Of a stretch of DNA of 40,608 nt, positions 23,217-30,528 are shown in pieces. The stretch lies in NCBI GenBank assembly GCA_022827685.1, contig JAJEIH010000148.1:1-40608 (forward strand). The letters are read 5' to 3'. Each line of letters begins with the position of its first letter. The first letter of the stretch is position 1. A model generated the notes under the pieces. That model had not been told where the DNA came from. It made no database searches and saw nothing but the letters and a program-made list of their open reading frames with translations. The stretch is from Alphaproteobacteria bacterium. Lineage in GTDB: Bacteria; Pseudomonadota; Alphaproteobacteria; Bin95. The position numbers and the translations under genes are program-made.

Positions 23217-23852
23217 CTAGCCGCGCCCGATTTTCGCCCTCAGCCGCCTGGCTTCGAGATCGTCGATGCCGGCGTCCCGGGCGGCCTTGACGGCGCTTAT
23301 CTTGTTCTCGCAAAGGCGCGTCAGCGGCTCGGCGCAGTTCTGCTCGATCCGGGCGATTGCGGCCGTTGCTTCCCTGGCCATCCTTGTCTTCTGGCGGGCG
23401 TAATGGCGGTCCCGCTTTTCGGCGGTCTCGAACGAGAGCGGGGCCAGGAAGACCGTTATCGCGGACGGGTATTCGTGGGTTGCGCCGGTGCCCGCATCGA
23501 CGGCGAGGCCGATCGGCCCCTTCACCACGATCTGGCCGATGCTCAGGTCCCGGCGGGACGCGGCGAGCACGGCGGTTTCATTCTCGTGCAGGGCCTTGGA
23601 GCAGCGAACCGAAATGTCCTGCTTGCTGTTGTCCACATGCAGAAGGCCCGGAGACGACGACACGACGCCGAGCGTTGCACCGTTGCGGCTCAGCACGCAG
23701 TAGGCGCCCGGAGGGTCGGTGAAGACGGTAACGGGCTGTTCGGAACTGTCGATGACGCCGGAACAGGCGGGAAGGGCGAGCAGGACGGCCCAGGGCGCAA
23801 GCCTGCGAAGGCCCGGCAAGGCGGCGCGAACGGGAAGGAGCGGCCTCTTCAT
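23217..23852 (-). CDS. Putative lipoprotein with PEGA-like domain
   Basis: A 211-residue protein starting with a basic N-terminus, hydrophobic stretch and lipobox LPAC, with the lipidated Cys at 30, so an outer- or inner-membrane lipoprotein is expected. The following segment VTVFTDPPGAYCVLSRNGATLGVV has the beta-strand pattern of PEGA-like domains. The C-terminal third is helical and charged (ETAEKRDRHYARQKTRMAREATAAIARIEQNC) with two further Cys. No function is known. The start at 23852 is preferred to a longer frame up to 23990 because the lipoprotein signal begins there. It is divergent from the racemase gene and upstream of the transporter gene on the same strand. Confidence 0.7.
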   Translation of the reverse strand: MKRPLLPVRAALPGLRRLAPWAVLLALPACSGVIDSSEQPVTVFTDPPGAYCVLSRNGATLGVVSSSPGLLHVDNSKQDISVRCSKALHENETAVLAASRRDLSIGQIVVKGPIGLAVDAGTGATHEYPSAITVFLAPLSFETAEKRDRHYARQKTRMAREATAAIARIEQNCAEPLTRLCENKISAVKAARDAGIDDLEARRLRAKIGRG

Positions 23853-23996
23853 CGTCTGTCGTCGGCAGGCACCGGGTTCCGGGTTCGACCGCCCGGACCC
23901 TAGCAGCGATTCGACAGCCCGGCGCCATGCCGCCGGTCCGCTGCCCGCGCCGGAGCCGAACGCGAAAAAGCCGTGGTAATGTGCCTGCAAAGCGGA

Positions 23997-24019
23997 GGCG
24001 GCGACGGGGGCCGCCTTTT
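23997..24019 (+). terminator. Terminator-like hairpin in the racemase leader
   Basis: GGCGGC (23997-24002), a 7-nt loop, GCCGCC (24010-24015) and then TTTT form an intrinsic-terminator shape on the plus strand. No plus-strand gene ends upstream, so it sits in the leader of the racemase gene, 72 nt before its start, and could attenuate it. A TAATGT -10-like element is at 23977-23982. Confidence 0.4.
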
Positions 24020-24090
24020 CATTTCGGAAACGCGATGCAGGCGCGAGGGCATGCGCCCGGCCGCCGGTGCGTTCCGGGGAGGGCGATCGA

Positions 24091-25242
24091 ATGTCGGAAG
24101 CCGCGCATCCCGGCTGGGCCGTTTACGATCTGGACCGGCTGCTGGCCAATCTCGCCGCGATCCGCCGCCGGTGCGCGCCCGGGCAGGCCTGCATCGCCGC
24201 GCTCAAGGGCAATGCCTACGGACATGGCGCCGCGCCCGTGGCGCGGGCGCTCGATGGCGAGGGGCTCGCGGCGTTCATGACGGGCTCCTTCGACGAGGCC
24301 TGCCGGCTGCGCGCGGAGGGGCTGCGCACGCCCGTCGTCATGTTCGCCGGCGCGCTGCCGGAAGGCATGGCCGATCTCGTGGGCGCCGGGCTGGTGCCGA
24401 CAATCGTGGACCGGGCGGGCGCCGAAGCCGCAGCGCAGGCGGCGGCGGGGAAGCCGGCTCCGGTCTATGTCAAGGTCGATGCCGGGCTCGGCCGGCTCGG
24501 CGTGCCGCTCGAGGAGGCCGAGGGTTTCCTTGCCGGTCTTGCCGACATGCCCGGCCTCGAAGTGCAGGGGCTCTATACGCATCTGCCCTTCGGCGATGCG
24601 CGCGGGCGCGACTGGGCCAGGGAACGGTTCGACGCTTTCGACGCGCTGCTCGCGCGCCTCGAAGCGCGAGGGCTGGCGCCGCCGGTCACCCAGGCCGGCG
24701 CCAGCGCCTCCGTCGCCGCCGGACTGCCCGACCGGTCCAATGCGGTCTGCGTCGGCCACCTGCTCTACGGCCTCTCGCCCTTCGCCGATGCCTCGGTTGC
24801 GGATGTATCCGCGTTCAAGCCGGTCCTTGCCGAGGTCGGGAGCCGGCTGGTGCAGGTCTCCGACCATCCCCAGGGAAGCGACATCGCCATCGCCGGCAGC
24901 TACGGCATACGCCGCGGCCGGCGCACCGGGGTCGCGCCCGTCGGCGCCGCACAGGGCCTGGCCCGGCCCGCGCCGGGCAGCCGGCCGGAAGCGCTGATAC
25001 GCGGCCGGCGGGCGCCGATCCTGGCCGTGTCGCTCGAACACCTGACCCTCGACCTCTCGGAGGTCGAGGACGCTGCGGTCGGCGATGCCGTGCTGCTGCT
25101 CGGCGGGGATGGCGGCGCCGCTATCGGGCTGGGCGAGCTCGCCGCCTGGTCCGGGAGGCGGGAGCTCGACACGGTATTGGCGCTCTCGGGCCGGCTGGCT
25201 GCGCATTACCGCGGTGCGGCGGGCGGCGCTACTCGTATTTGA
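24091..25242 (+). CDS. Alanine racemase family protein
   Basis: A 383-residue PLP enzyme of the alanine racemase fold: N-terminal TIM barrel and C-terminal beta domain. The PLP lysine is K39 in KGNAYGHG (canonical KADAYGHG), the phosphate-side GASASVAAGLPD and a VCVGHLLYGLSP segment follow, and the second catalytic base is Y271 in GSYGIRRG. The segment equivalent to the substrate-side GYADG reads VGAAQG, so the second tyrosine of that loop is absent; substrate preference may therefore differ from L-alanine. ATG 24091 follows a GGGGAGGG site. The 3' end overlaps that of the cytochrome fusion gene by 14 bases. Whether it serves cell-wall synthesis or catabolism cannot be told. Confidence 0.85.
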   Translation: MSEAAHPGWAVYDLDRLLANLAAIRRRCAPGQACIAALKGNAYGHGAAPVARALDGEGLAAFMTGSFDEACRLRAEGLRTPVVMFAGALPEGMADLVGAGLVPTIVDRAGAEAAAQAAAGKPAPVYVKVDAGLGRLGVPLEEAEGFLAGLADMPGLEVQGLYTHLPFGDARGRDWARERFDAFDALLARLEARGLAPPVTQAGASASVAAGLPDRSNAVCVGHLLYGLSPFADASVADVSAFKPVLAEVGSRLVQVSDHPQGSDIAIAGSYGIRRGRRTGVAPVGAAQGLARPAPGSRPEALIRGRRAPILAVSLEHLTLDLSEVEDAAVGDAVLLLGGDGGAAIGLGELAAWSGRRELDTVLALSGRLAAHYRGAAGGATRI

Positions 25243-26002
25243 GCGGCTCGGCGAGTTCCGCCGGGGCGAGCGAGGCGGCATAGGCCAGGATCGCGTCGAT
25301 GTCGGCGAGCGTGATCTCCAGCGGCGCGATCGGCGGCGGACGCGCCTCGTCGAAGGGCGGCGTGACGCCGGGGACCTGCGTGAAGGCCGGATGCGGGTTT
25401 AGCGTGAAAAACGCCCGGAAGCGCCGCTCCCAGTCGCCGAGCGTGCGCAGCACGGCGAAGGACGGCGTCGAGTCGATGCCCCCCATGCGGTTCTTCTCCC
25501 CGACCACATGGCAGCGCCCGCAATTGACCAGCGCCAGACGCTCGCCCGCCAGCGCATCGCCCGTCACCGCCGGGCCCTTCACTTCCACTTTGGCGTCCGC
25601 CGCCGGCTCGTAGAGCGCCTTCCCGTCCGGCGCGAAGGACGCCACCGTGCGCTGGCCGATTTCGGAGGCGAGCCAGTCGAGGAAGCGGCCCGCCAGCGCC
25701 TGTTTCGCGCCCGCGCCGGCGCCGGCCAGATAGACCGTCTCCCCGCCGCGGAAGACCGGGCGGCCCCCGTCCACGGCGGGGCCGATCAGCACCTCCGCCT
25801 CAATGCCGGGTTCGAGCGGGACCGAGGTTGCGCGGATGCCGGTCTTCAGCGAAAAGCGCGGCAGCATGTGCTTCAGCAGCCCGCTCTCGATCAGCTCGGG
25901 GCTCGCCGCCACCGTTATGCGGCGCTCCTCAGCCCCTGCGCCGGCCGCCGCCAGCATCAGCACCGCGGCCAGTCCGAGTCTCCACCGGATCGACATCGCC
26001 AT
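25229..26002 (-). CDS. Fusion of TupA-like binding domain and cytochrome c domain
   Basis: A 257-residue secreted protein with a signal peptide (RWRLGLAAVLMLAAAGAGA). Residues about 25-55 (ITVAASPELIESGLLKHMLP) resemble the start of tungstate/molybdate-binding proteins, and residues 105-135 (FLDWLASEIGQRTVASFAPDGK) resemble their C-terminal end, with most of the middle of such a protein missing. The C-terminal half is a mono-haem cytochrome c: C161, C164 and H165 in CGRCH, and a likely distal Met in RMGG. It is therefore a periplasmic electron carrier with a reduced ligand-binding module. No enzyme partner is adjacent. The fusion is unusual; the family of cytochromes ending PHPAFTQVPGVTPPF may well carry it elsewhere. 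Confidence 0.75.
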   Translation of the reverse strand: MAMSIRWRLGLAAVLMLAAAGAGAEERRITVAASPELIESGLLKHMLPRFSLKTGIRATSVPLEPGIEAEVLIGPAVDGGRPVFRGGETVYLAGAGAGAKQALAGRFLDWLASEIGQRTVASFAPDGKALYEPAADAKVEVKGPAVTGDALAGERLALVNCGRCHVVGEKNRMGGIDSTPSFAVLRTLGDWERRFRAFFTLNPHPAFTQVPGVTPPFDEARPPPIAPLEITLADIDAILAYAASLAPAELAEPLKYE

Positions 26003-26164
26003 TCCTCCCGCGCCGAGGAAACGGCTAGCCTAGCCCGGATTTCCCGCCGGGGTCACGGCCGGCATTGTCGAAACCGGCCTGTTCGCTGCAAACTGCCGGA
26101 TCGGCCTTGATTGCGCCGGACACCGCTTCTAGCTTCGGGCGGCAACGAACGGAGCGGCGCGGCT

Positions 26165-26395
26165 GTGGCGAGCATCACGATCCGCAAACTCGACGACGAA
26201 GTGAAAAGCCGCCTTCGCATGAGAGCGGCCGGGAACGGCTGATCGATGGAAGAGGAAGCGCGCGTCATCCTGCACGAGGCCGTCGGGCGCGAACCGAAGA
26301 CGCAGAATCTCGTTACCGTCATTCGCTCCCGTTTCGGGCCCGAGAACGGCGTGGACCTGGAACTGCCCCAGCGGGAACCGATTCGCTTCGATTGA
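26165..26395 (+). pseudogene. FitA/VapB-like ribbon-helix-helix antitoxin with an internal stop
   Basis: Reading from the GTG at 26165, the frame gives MASITIRKLDDEVKSRLRMR AAGNG and then TGA at 26240-26242, after which the same frame continues SMEEEARVILHEAVGREP to a stop at 26393-26395. The two halves join into a typical FitA-type antitoxin in which G-R-S-M-E-E-E-A-R is expected: a single change from CGA (Arg) to TGA explains the stop. About 77 codons in total. No FitB-type PIN toxin gene follows, although one usually overlaps the antitoxin end. Translation could restart at ATG 26246. It is most likely a decaying antitoxin orphan. Confidence 0.72.
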
Positions 26396-26487
26396 TCGGC
26401 CGTTCTCATGCGTAGGCGGCTTTTCCCGGGCGGCCACGAGGTCTGACGTCTCCGGCCCGACGCCGCGCGGACTTTGCGGGGAGTCTT

Positions 26488-26507
26488 CGCTAAACTCCGC
26501 TAAACTC
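26488..26507 (+). promoter_or_regulatory. Duplicated CGCTAAACTC element before the DUF6494/Mrp operon
   Basis: CGCTAAACTC is repeated exactly in tandem at 26488-26497 and 26498-26507, 37 nt before the DUF6494 start. CTAAACT resembles the -10 region of promoters in this lineage, so the copies may be two alternative -10 elements one helical turn apart. A clear -35 is not seen. Confidence 0.4.
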
Positions 26508-26543
26508 GCATGAAACCGGACGGCGGAGCAGGAGGAGGTTCCG

Positions 26544-26747
26544 ATGAGCGGCGATTTCAACATGTCGATGCGCAAATTCCTGAAGCAGGTCGGCGTGACC
26601 TCCCAGCAGGCGATCGAGGAGGCGATGCGCAACGCCGGGGAGGAGCGGACGGCCGGGAAGAGCTTCACCGCCCGCATGGTGCTGACCATCGACGGGCTCG
26701 ACCTCAGCCACAGCGTCGAGGGGCGCATCGACGGGAAGGCCGGATGA
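26544..26747 (+). CDS. DUF6494 family protein
   Basis: A 67-residue protein recognised as DUF6494 by NMSMRKFLKQVGVTSQQAIEEAMR and MVLTIDGLDLSHSVEGRID. It has a helical first half and a beta hairpin in the second; no Cys and no transmembrane segment. No function is known for the family. It has an excellent ribosome-binding site (AGGAGGAGG at 26530-26538) and its TGA overlaps the ATG of the Mrp gene, so it is the first cistron of a coupled four-gene unit and could be an accessory or adaptor of the Mrp protein. Confidence 0.85.
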   Translation: MSGDFNMSMRKFLKQVGVTSQQAIEEAMRNAGEERTAGKSFTARMVLTIDGLDLSHSVEGRIDGKAG

Positions 26748-27811
26748 CCGCAACGCGCGAGGAGGTGCTGGCGGCGCTCAAGGGCGTCACCGACCCGATC
26801 AGCGGGCAGGACCTCGTCTCCGCCGGTCCCGTGCGGGCGCTGACGGTGGACGGCGGCACGGTGCGCTTCGTGCTGGAGATCGACCCGGCGCGCGCGGAGC
26901 TCATGGAAGGCGTGCGGGCCGAGGCGGAAGCGGCGGTGCGCGCGGTGCCGGGCGTCGAGCAGGTGTCGGCCGTGATGACCGCCCACCGCGACGCCGCGCC
27001 GGGGCCGGAACTCAATATCGGCCGGCGTTCCGAGCCGCAGGGGCCCCAGCAGATTCCGGGCGTGGACCGCATCGTCGCCATCGCGTCGGGCAAGGGCGGC
27101 GTCGGCAAGTCCACGGTGACCGCCAATCTCGCCGCAGCGCTGGCGGCCGAGGGGCGCCGCGTCGGCCTGCTCGATGCCGATGTTTACGGGCCGTCGCAGC
27201 CGAGGATGCTCGGCGTTTCCGGCCGCCCGGCCTCGCCCGACGGCAAGACCATCCTGCCGCTGCGCAACCACGGCGTCACCATGATGTCTATCGGGCTGAT
27301 GACGCGCGAGGACGAGGCGGTCGTCTGGCGCGGACCGATGCTGATGGGCGCGCTGCAGCAGATGATGAACCAGGTGCAGTGGGGCGCGCTCGACATTCTG
27401 CTGGCGGACCTGCCGCCCGGCACGGGCGATGTGCCGATGACCCTCTCGCAGAACGCCGAGGTCACCGGCGCCATCGTCGTCTCCACCCCGCAGGACGTGG
27501 CCTTGCTGGACGCGCGCAAGGGCGTGGACATGTTCCGCAAGATGTCCGTGCCGATCCTCGGCATGATCGAGAACATGAGCACGCATATCTGCTCCAATTG
27601 CGGGCATGAGGAGCATCTGTTCGGCCATGGCGGCGTGCGCGCCGAGGCGGAGAAGCTCGGCATCCCGCTGCTGGCGGAGATTCCGCTGGCGCTCGGCATC
27701 CGGCTCGCATCCGACGGCGGCGCGCCCATCGTGGTGTCGAAGCCCGCCTCGCCGGAAGCAGCGGCCTTCCGCCAGGTCGCGCAACATCTGATCGAGACCG
27801 GGGCCGGATGA
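26744..27811 (+). CDS. mrp: Mrp/NBP35 family Fe-S carrier ATPase
   Basis: A 355-residue P-loop NTPase that binds and transfers Fe-S clusters to target apoproteins (Mrp/ApbC, NBP35 family). The N-terminal DUF59/MIP18 domain covers about 5-85; the deviant Walker A is GKGGVGKS at 116-123; LLDADVYGPSQPRMLG and ADLPPGTGD follow; and the cluster-binding CxxC is C283-S-N-C286 in THICSNCGH. Two monomers would share one [4Fe-4S] cluster at these Cys. ATG 26744 overlaps the DUF6494 stop (ATGA), and its own stop overlaps the ligase-like gene. Its location suggests that it serves the proteins of this operon rather than, or as well as, general cluster delivery. Confidence 0.95.
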   Translation: MTATREEVLAALKGVTDPISGQDLVSAGPVRALTVDGGTVRFVLEIDPARAELMEGVRAEAEAAVRAVPGVEQVSAVMTAHRDAAPGPELNIGRRSEPQGPQQIPGVDRIVAIASGKGGVGKSTVTANLAAALAAEGRRVGLLDADVYGPSQPRMLGVSGRPASPDGKTILPLRNHGVTMMSIGLMTREDEAVVWRGPMLMGALQQMMNQVQWGALDILLADLPPGTGDVPMTLSQNAEVTGAIVVSTPQDVALLDARKGVDMFRKMSVPILGMIENMSTHICSNCGHEEHLFGHGGVRAEAEKLGIPLLAEIPLALGIRLASDGGAPIVVSKPASPEAAAFRQVAQHLIETGAG

Positions 27812-28524
27812 GCGAGCCCGTCTTCCCGCCGCTGTTCAGGGGCGAGGCGGTCGGGGGCCGCGTCGATCCCTTCGCCAAGGCCTGCTCCTCGGCGGCGCTC
27901 GGCTGCGACGGCGGAACGATCTTCTACAACATCGCCGCCGACTGGCTGAAGGCGGCCATCGTGTTCGCGCCGGAAGTGCCGCTGGAGGACGCGATGGTGA
28001 TGCTGCCGGCCTGCGGGGTCGGGTTCCAGAATGCGCTGGGCGCGCTTGCGCCGCCGGAGGTCGCCGTGCATCTCACCTGGGAGGGCGGAATCCTGGTGAA
28101 CGGGGCCTCCTGCGGGCGGCTGCGCGCCGACGCTTCCGACTGCGGGCCGGACGAGGTGCCCGACTGGCTGGTCGTCGGCCTCGAAGTGCCGCTCATCGCC
28201 GAGGACGCGGACGCGCCCGGCGCCGCGCCGGACCGGACCTCGCTCTATGAGGAGGGCTGCGTGGAGGTGGCGCCGGATGCGCTGCTGGAAAGCTGGTCGC
28301 GCCACACGCTGGTCTGGATCAACCGCTGGTCCGACGACGGCGCCGCGCCGCTGCACGGGGAATGGCGCGGGCTTGCCCACGGCATCGGCGAGGAGGTTTC
28401 GGTCGGCGGGCGGACGGGCCTCTTCGTCGGCATAGACGAGCGCTTCGGCATGCTGCTGCGCGAGGGCGGGACGACGAGCCTGCTGCCGCTCTCCGGCCTG
28501 CTGGAGCGGGGAGGAGAGACGTGA
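27808..28524 (+). CDS. Biotin/lipoate protein ligase-like protein with DUF4444
   Basis: A 238-residue protein of the biotin/lipoate A/B ligase superfamily. Residues about 20-140 fit the ligase core and residues about 165-235 (LESWSRHTLVWINRWSDDGAAPLHGEWR) the DUF4444 tail. In the segment where biotin ligases have the catalytic KWPND, this protein has L-T90-W-E-G-G, so the catalytic Lys and the Asn-Asp are absent. The GRGRxGR loop is also absent. It is therefore unlikely to work as a normal ligase; a binding, scaffolding or different acyl-transfer role is possible. It starts by a 4-nt ATGA overlap with mrp and ends in a GTGA overlap with the DUF6505 gene. Confidence 0.82.
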   Translation: MSEPVFPPLFRGEAVGGRVDPFAKACSSAALGCDGGTIFYNIAADWLKAAIVFAPEVPLEDAMVMLPACGVGFQNALGALAPPEVAVHLTWEGGILVNGASCGRLRADASDCGPDEVPDWLVVGLEVPLIAEDADAPGAAPDRTSLYEEGCVEVAPDALLESWSRHTLVWINRWSDDGAAPLHGEWRGLAHGIGEEVSVGGRTGLFVGIDERFGMLLREGGTTSLLPLSGLLERGGET

Positions 28525-29000
28525 ATCTCGCGCGCGCCATCCATTTCGACGAAAGCGACCTGCGCATCTTCCACAGCCCGGCGCGCACGGGCGAGTGGTG
28601 CGTTCCGGGCGGCTTCGAGTTCTCCAACTGGTCCGAGGCGGACCTTGTCGGCAAGGCGCGGCAGGCCTTCGCCAATGGCTGGCTCGGCGTCGAGACCTTC
28701 GGGCGCGTCACCTTCGTCGCCGTCACCGCGGTCCGGGAGGAGGAATTCGAGGCGCTGGCGGCGCGGCTCGCCGGGCATTTCGTCCAGGTTTACGGCGCGC
28801 CCTCGGTCGAGGCGGCGCTGCCCGTCGCCAGGGAGGAGCTGGAGCATATGGCCGAGCTCTGCGAGGACCACGACCCCAACACCCTGCTGACGGTCGCGCG
28901 CGAACTCACCGAAGCGGGCGTGCGCGAAAGCTTCCGCTCCATCAAGCCCCAGGACGCCGGCCTCGAACAATTCGCCATCCACGGCGATCTGGAGGGGTGA
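28521..29000 (+). CDS. DUF6505 family protein
   Basis: A 159-residue protein starting at a GTG (28521) that overlaps the ligase-like stop. The family is recognised from RAIHFDESDLRIFHSPARTGEWCVPGGFEFS and FANGWLGVETFGRVTFVAVT. The central part is alpha/beta, and the C-terminus is helical with DHDPNTLLTVARELTE. It is cytosolic and of unknown function. It closes the four-gene unit; a convergent deoxyribosyltransferase gene ends 18 bases further on. Confidence 0.82.
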   Translation: MNLARAIHFDESDLRIFHSPARTGEWCVPGGFEFSNWSEADLVGKARQAFANGWLGVETFGRVTFVAVTAVREEEFEALAARLAGHFVQVYGAPSVEAALPVAREELEHMAELCEDHDPNTLLTVARELTEAGVRESFRSIKPQDAGLEQFAIHGDLEG

Positions 29001-29018
29001 GGGCGCTCGCGCGGCCCG

Positions 29019-29495
29019 TTACCCTTCGTCCTTCTCCAGCCACCGCGCCAGCGCCTTGCCGGGGTCGGCGATTTCCTCGATTGAGGTGTACCAGTGGTCC
29101 TCCCAGCCGGTGGCGGGGAGGCCGGCGAAGACCATGAGGTTGAGGGGGTATTGCTCGCTGTCGGTGCAGCGGCGGAAATCGTCGCGGAAGAGGAAGACCG
29201 GCTTGTCCCAGGCGAACGCCAGGCCAAGCTCCACCATCACGCCCTCGTCCGGCGGGCAGCCGTTCACGACCGCGAACAGCCCGTCCGCCTCGCGCACGTC
29301 GCGCATGTCCGCCTGCGCGATGCGCCAGGCCCAGCCGGCCTCCGCGCGGTCGATCTGGTTGTTGCGCCGGAAGGGCTCCCAAACCTCCGCGCCGACCGCC
29401 TCCAGCGCCGATTCCAGCGCCCGGAGCGGCCCCTCTTTCTGCTGCGCGGAGAAGCCGTAGGGGTTCGCCAGGTAAAGCGTCTTGCGCGCGCTCAT
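29019..29495 (-). CDS. Nucleoside 2-deoxyribosyltransferase
   Basis: A 158-residue cytosolic enzyme that transfers a 2-deoxyribosyl group between nucleobases or hydrolyses deoxynucleoside monophosphates. Recognised by KTLYLANPYGFS at the start, AQADMRDVREADGLFAVVNG and the PPDEGVMVELGLAF segment, in which the Glu of VELG is the expected nucleophile. A GGGAGG site precedes ATG 29495. It is downstream of the ABC transporter genes by 49 bases on the same strand and may be transcribed with them, but there is no evident biochemical link to peptide import. Confidence 0.9.
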   Translation of the reverse strand: MSARKTLYLANPYGFSAQQKEGPLRALESALEAVGAEVWEPFRRNNQIDRAEAGWAWRIAQADMRDVREADGLFAVVNGCPPDEGVMVELGLAFAWDKPVFLFRDDFRRCTDSEQYPLNLMVFAGLPATGWEDHWYTSIEEIADPGKALARWLEKDEG

Positions 29496-29544
29496 TTCAG
29501 CATCCTCCCGGTGACTGTCCGTCCCGCCCCCCGTGCCGGACGCC

Positions 29545-30528
29545 TCAGCTGTCGTTCAGGTGGCAGGCGGAATGCCGGCCGGGGGCGACCTCCTTCAGCG
29601 CCGGCGCTTCCTCGCGGCAGCGCGCCATGGCATGGCGGCAGCGCGGATGGAAGTGGCAGCCCGTCGGCGGGTCAAGCGGCGAGGGGATCTCGCCCCTGAC
29701 CGGCTCGTAGATGCGCCGGCGTGCGTCGAGCGTCGGTGCGCCCGCCAGCAGCGCCTTCGTGTAAGGATGGTTGGGCTCTGCGAACAGCGGCTCGGTGGGG
29801 GACGATTCCACGACGCGGCCCAGATACATGATGACCACCCGGTCGGAGATATGCTCGACCACGCTGAGGTCATGGCTGATGAACAGGTAGGTGAGGTCGA
29901 GGTCCTGCCGCAGGTCCATGAAGAGGTTGAGCACCTGCGCCTGGATCGACACGTCGAGCGCCGCCACGGCCTCGTCGCAGACCAGGAATTCCGGCTTCAC
30001 CGCCAGCGCGCGGGCAATGCCGATGCGTTGGCGCTGGCCGCCCGAGAACTGGTGCGGGTAGCGCCGCTTGAAGGTGGGATCGAGCCCGACCCGGCGCATT
30101 GTGGCGTCGATATACTCGCTGCGCTCGCGCTTCGCGACGATGCCGTGGAGCAGCGGCGCCTCGCCCACGATGTCCTCGACCCGCATGCGCGGGTTCAGCG
30201 AGGCGAACGGGTCCTGGAAGATCATCTGGACCTGGAGCGCGGCTTCGCGCGCCTCCGCGCCCTGCAGGGTCTTCAGGTCCCGGCCCCGGTAGAGGATCGC
30301 GCCTTCCGTCGGCTCCATGATGCCGGCGACGATGCGCCCGAAGGTGGACTTGCCGCAGCCGGACTCGCCGACCAGCCCGACGACCTCGCCGCGCGCAATA
30401 TCGATGTTCACGCCATCGAGCGCATGGACCGTTTCTTCATGGACGTCCGCGCCGAGCCGGCCCGCGATGCGTGCCGCAAGGTCCGGCATCTTCACGAAAC
30501 GCTTGCTGATGCCCCGCGCCTCGATCAT
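29545..30528 (-). CDS. Oligopeptide-type ABC transporter ATP-binding protein (DppF/OppF)
   Basis: A 327-residue cytosolic ATPase of the peptide/nickel importer group. Walker A is GESGCGKST (about 57-65), Q-loop in IFQDPFASLNP, signature FSGGQRQR, Walker B FLVCDEAVAALD and switch FISHDLSV. The C-terminal HPRCRHAMARC segment is the oligopeptide-binding C-terminal extension with Cys residues typical of this family. ATG at 30528 overlaps the DppD-like stop (ATGA). An in-frame extension up to 30900 is shadow sequence. It completes a five-gene importer with DppA, B, C and D types. Confidence 0.95.
   Translation of the reverse strand: MIEARGISKRFVKMPDLAARIAGRLGADVHEETVHALDGVNIDIARGEVVGLVGESGCGKSTFGRIVAGIMEPTEGAILYRGRDLKTLQGAEAREAALQVQMIFQDPFASLNPRMRVEDIVGEAPLLHGIVAKRERSEYIDATMRRVGLDPTFKRRYPHQFSGGQRQRIGIARALAVKPEFLVCDEAVAALDVSIQAQVLNLFMDLRQDLDLTYLFISHDLSVVEHISDRVVIMYLGRVVESSPTEPLFAEPNHPYTKALLAGAPTLDARRRIYEPVRGEIPSPLDPPTGCHFHPRCRHAMARCREEAPALKEVAPGRHSACHLNDS

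Noticed and set aside
23880-23910. GGTTCGA-containing segment resembling a tRNA T-loop
   Set aside because: No acceptor, D or anticodon stems can be drawn around it; no tRNA is present in the window.
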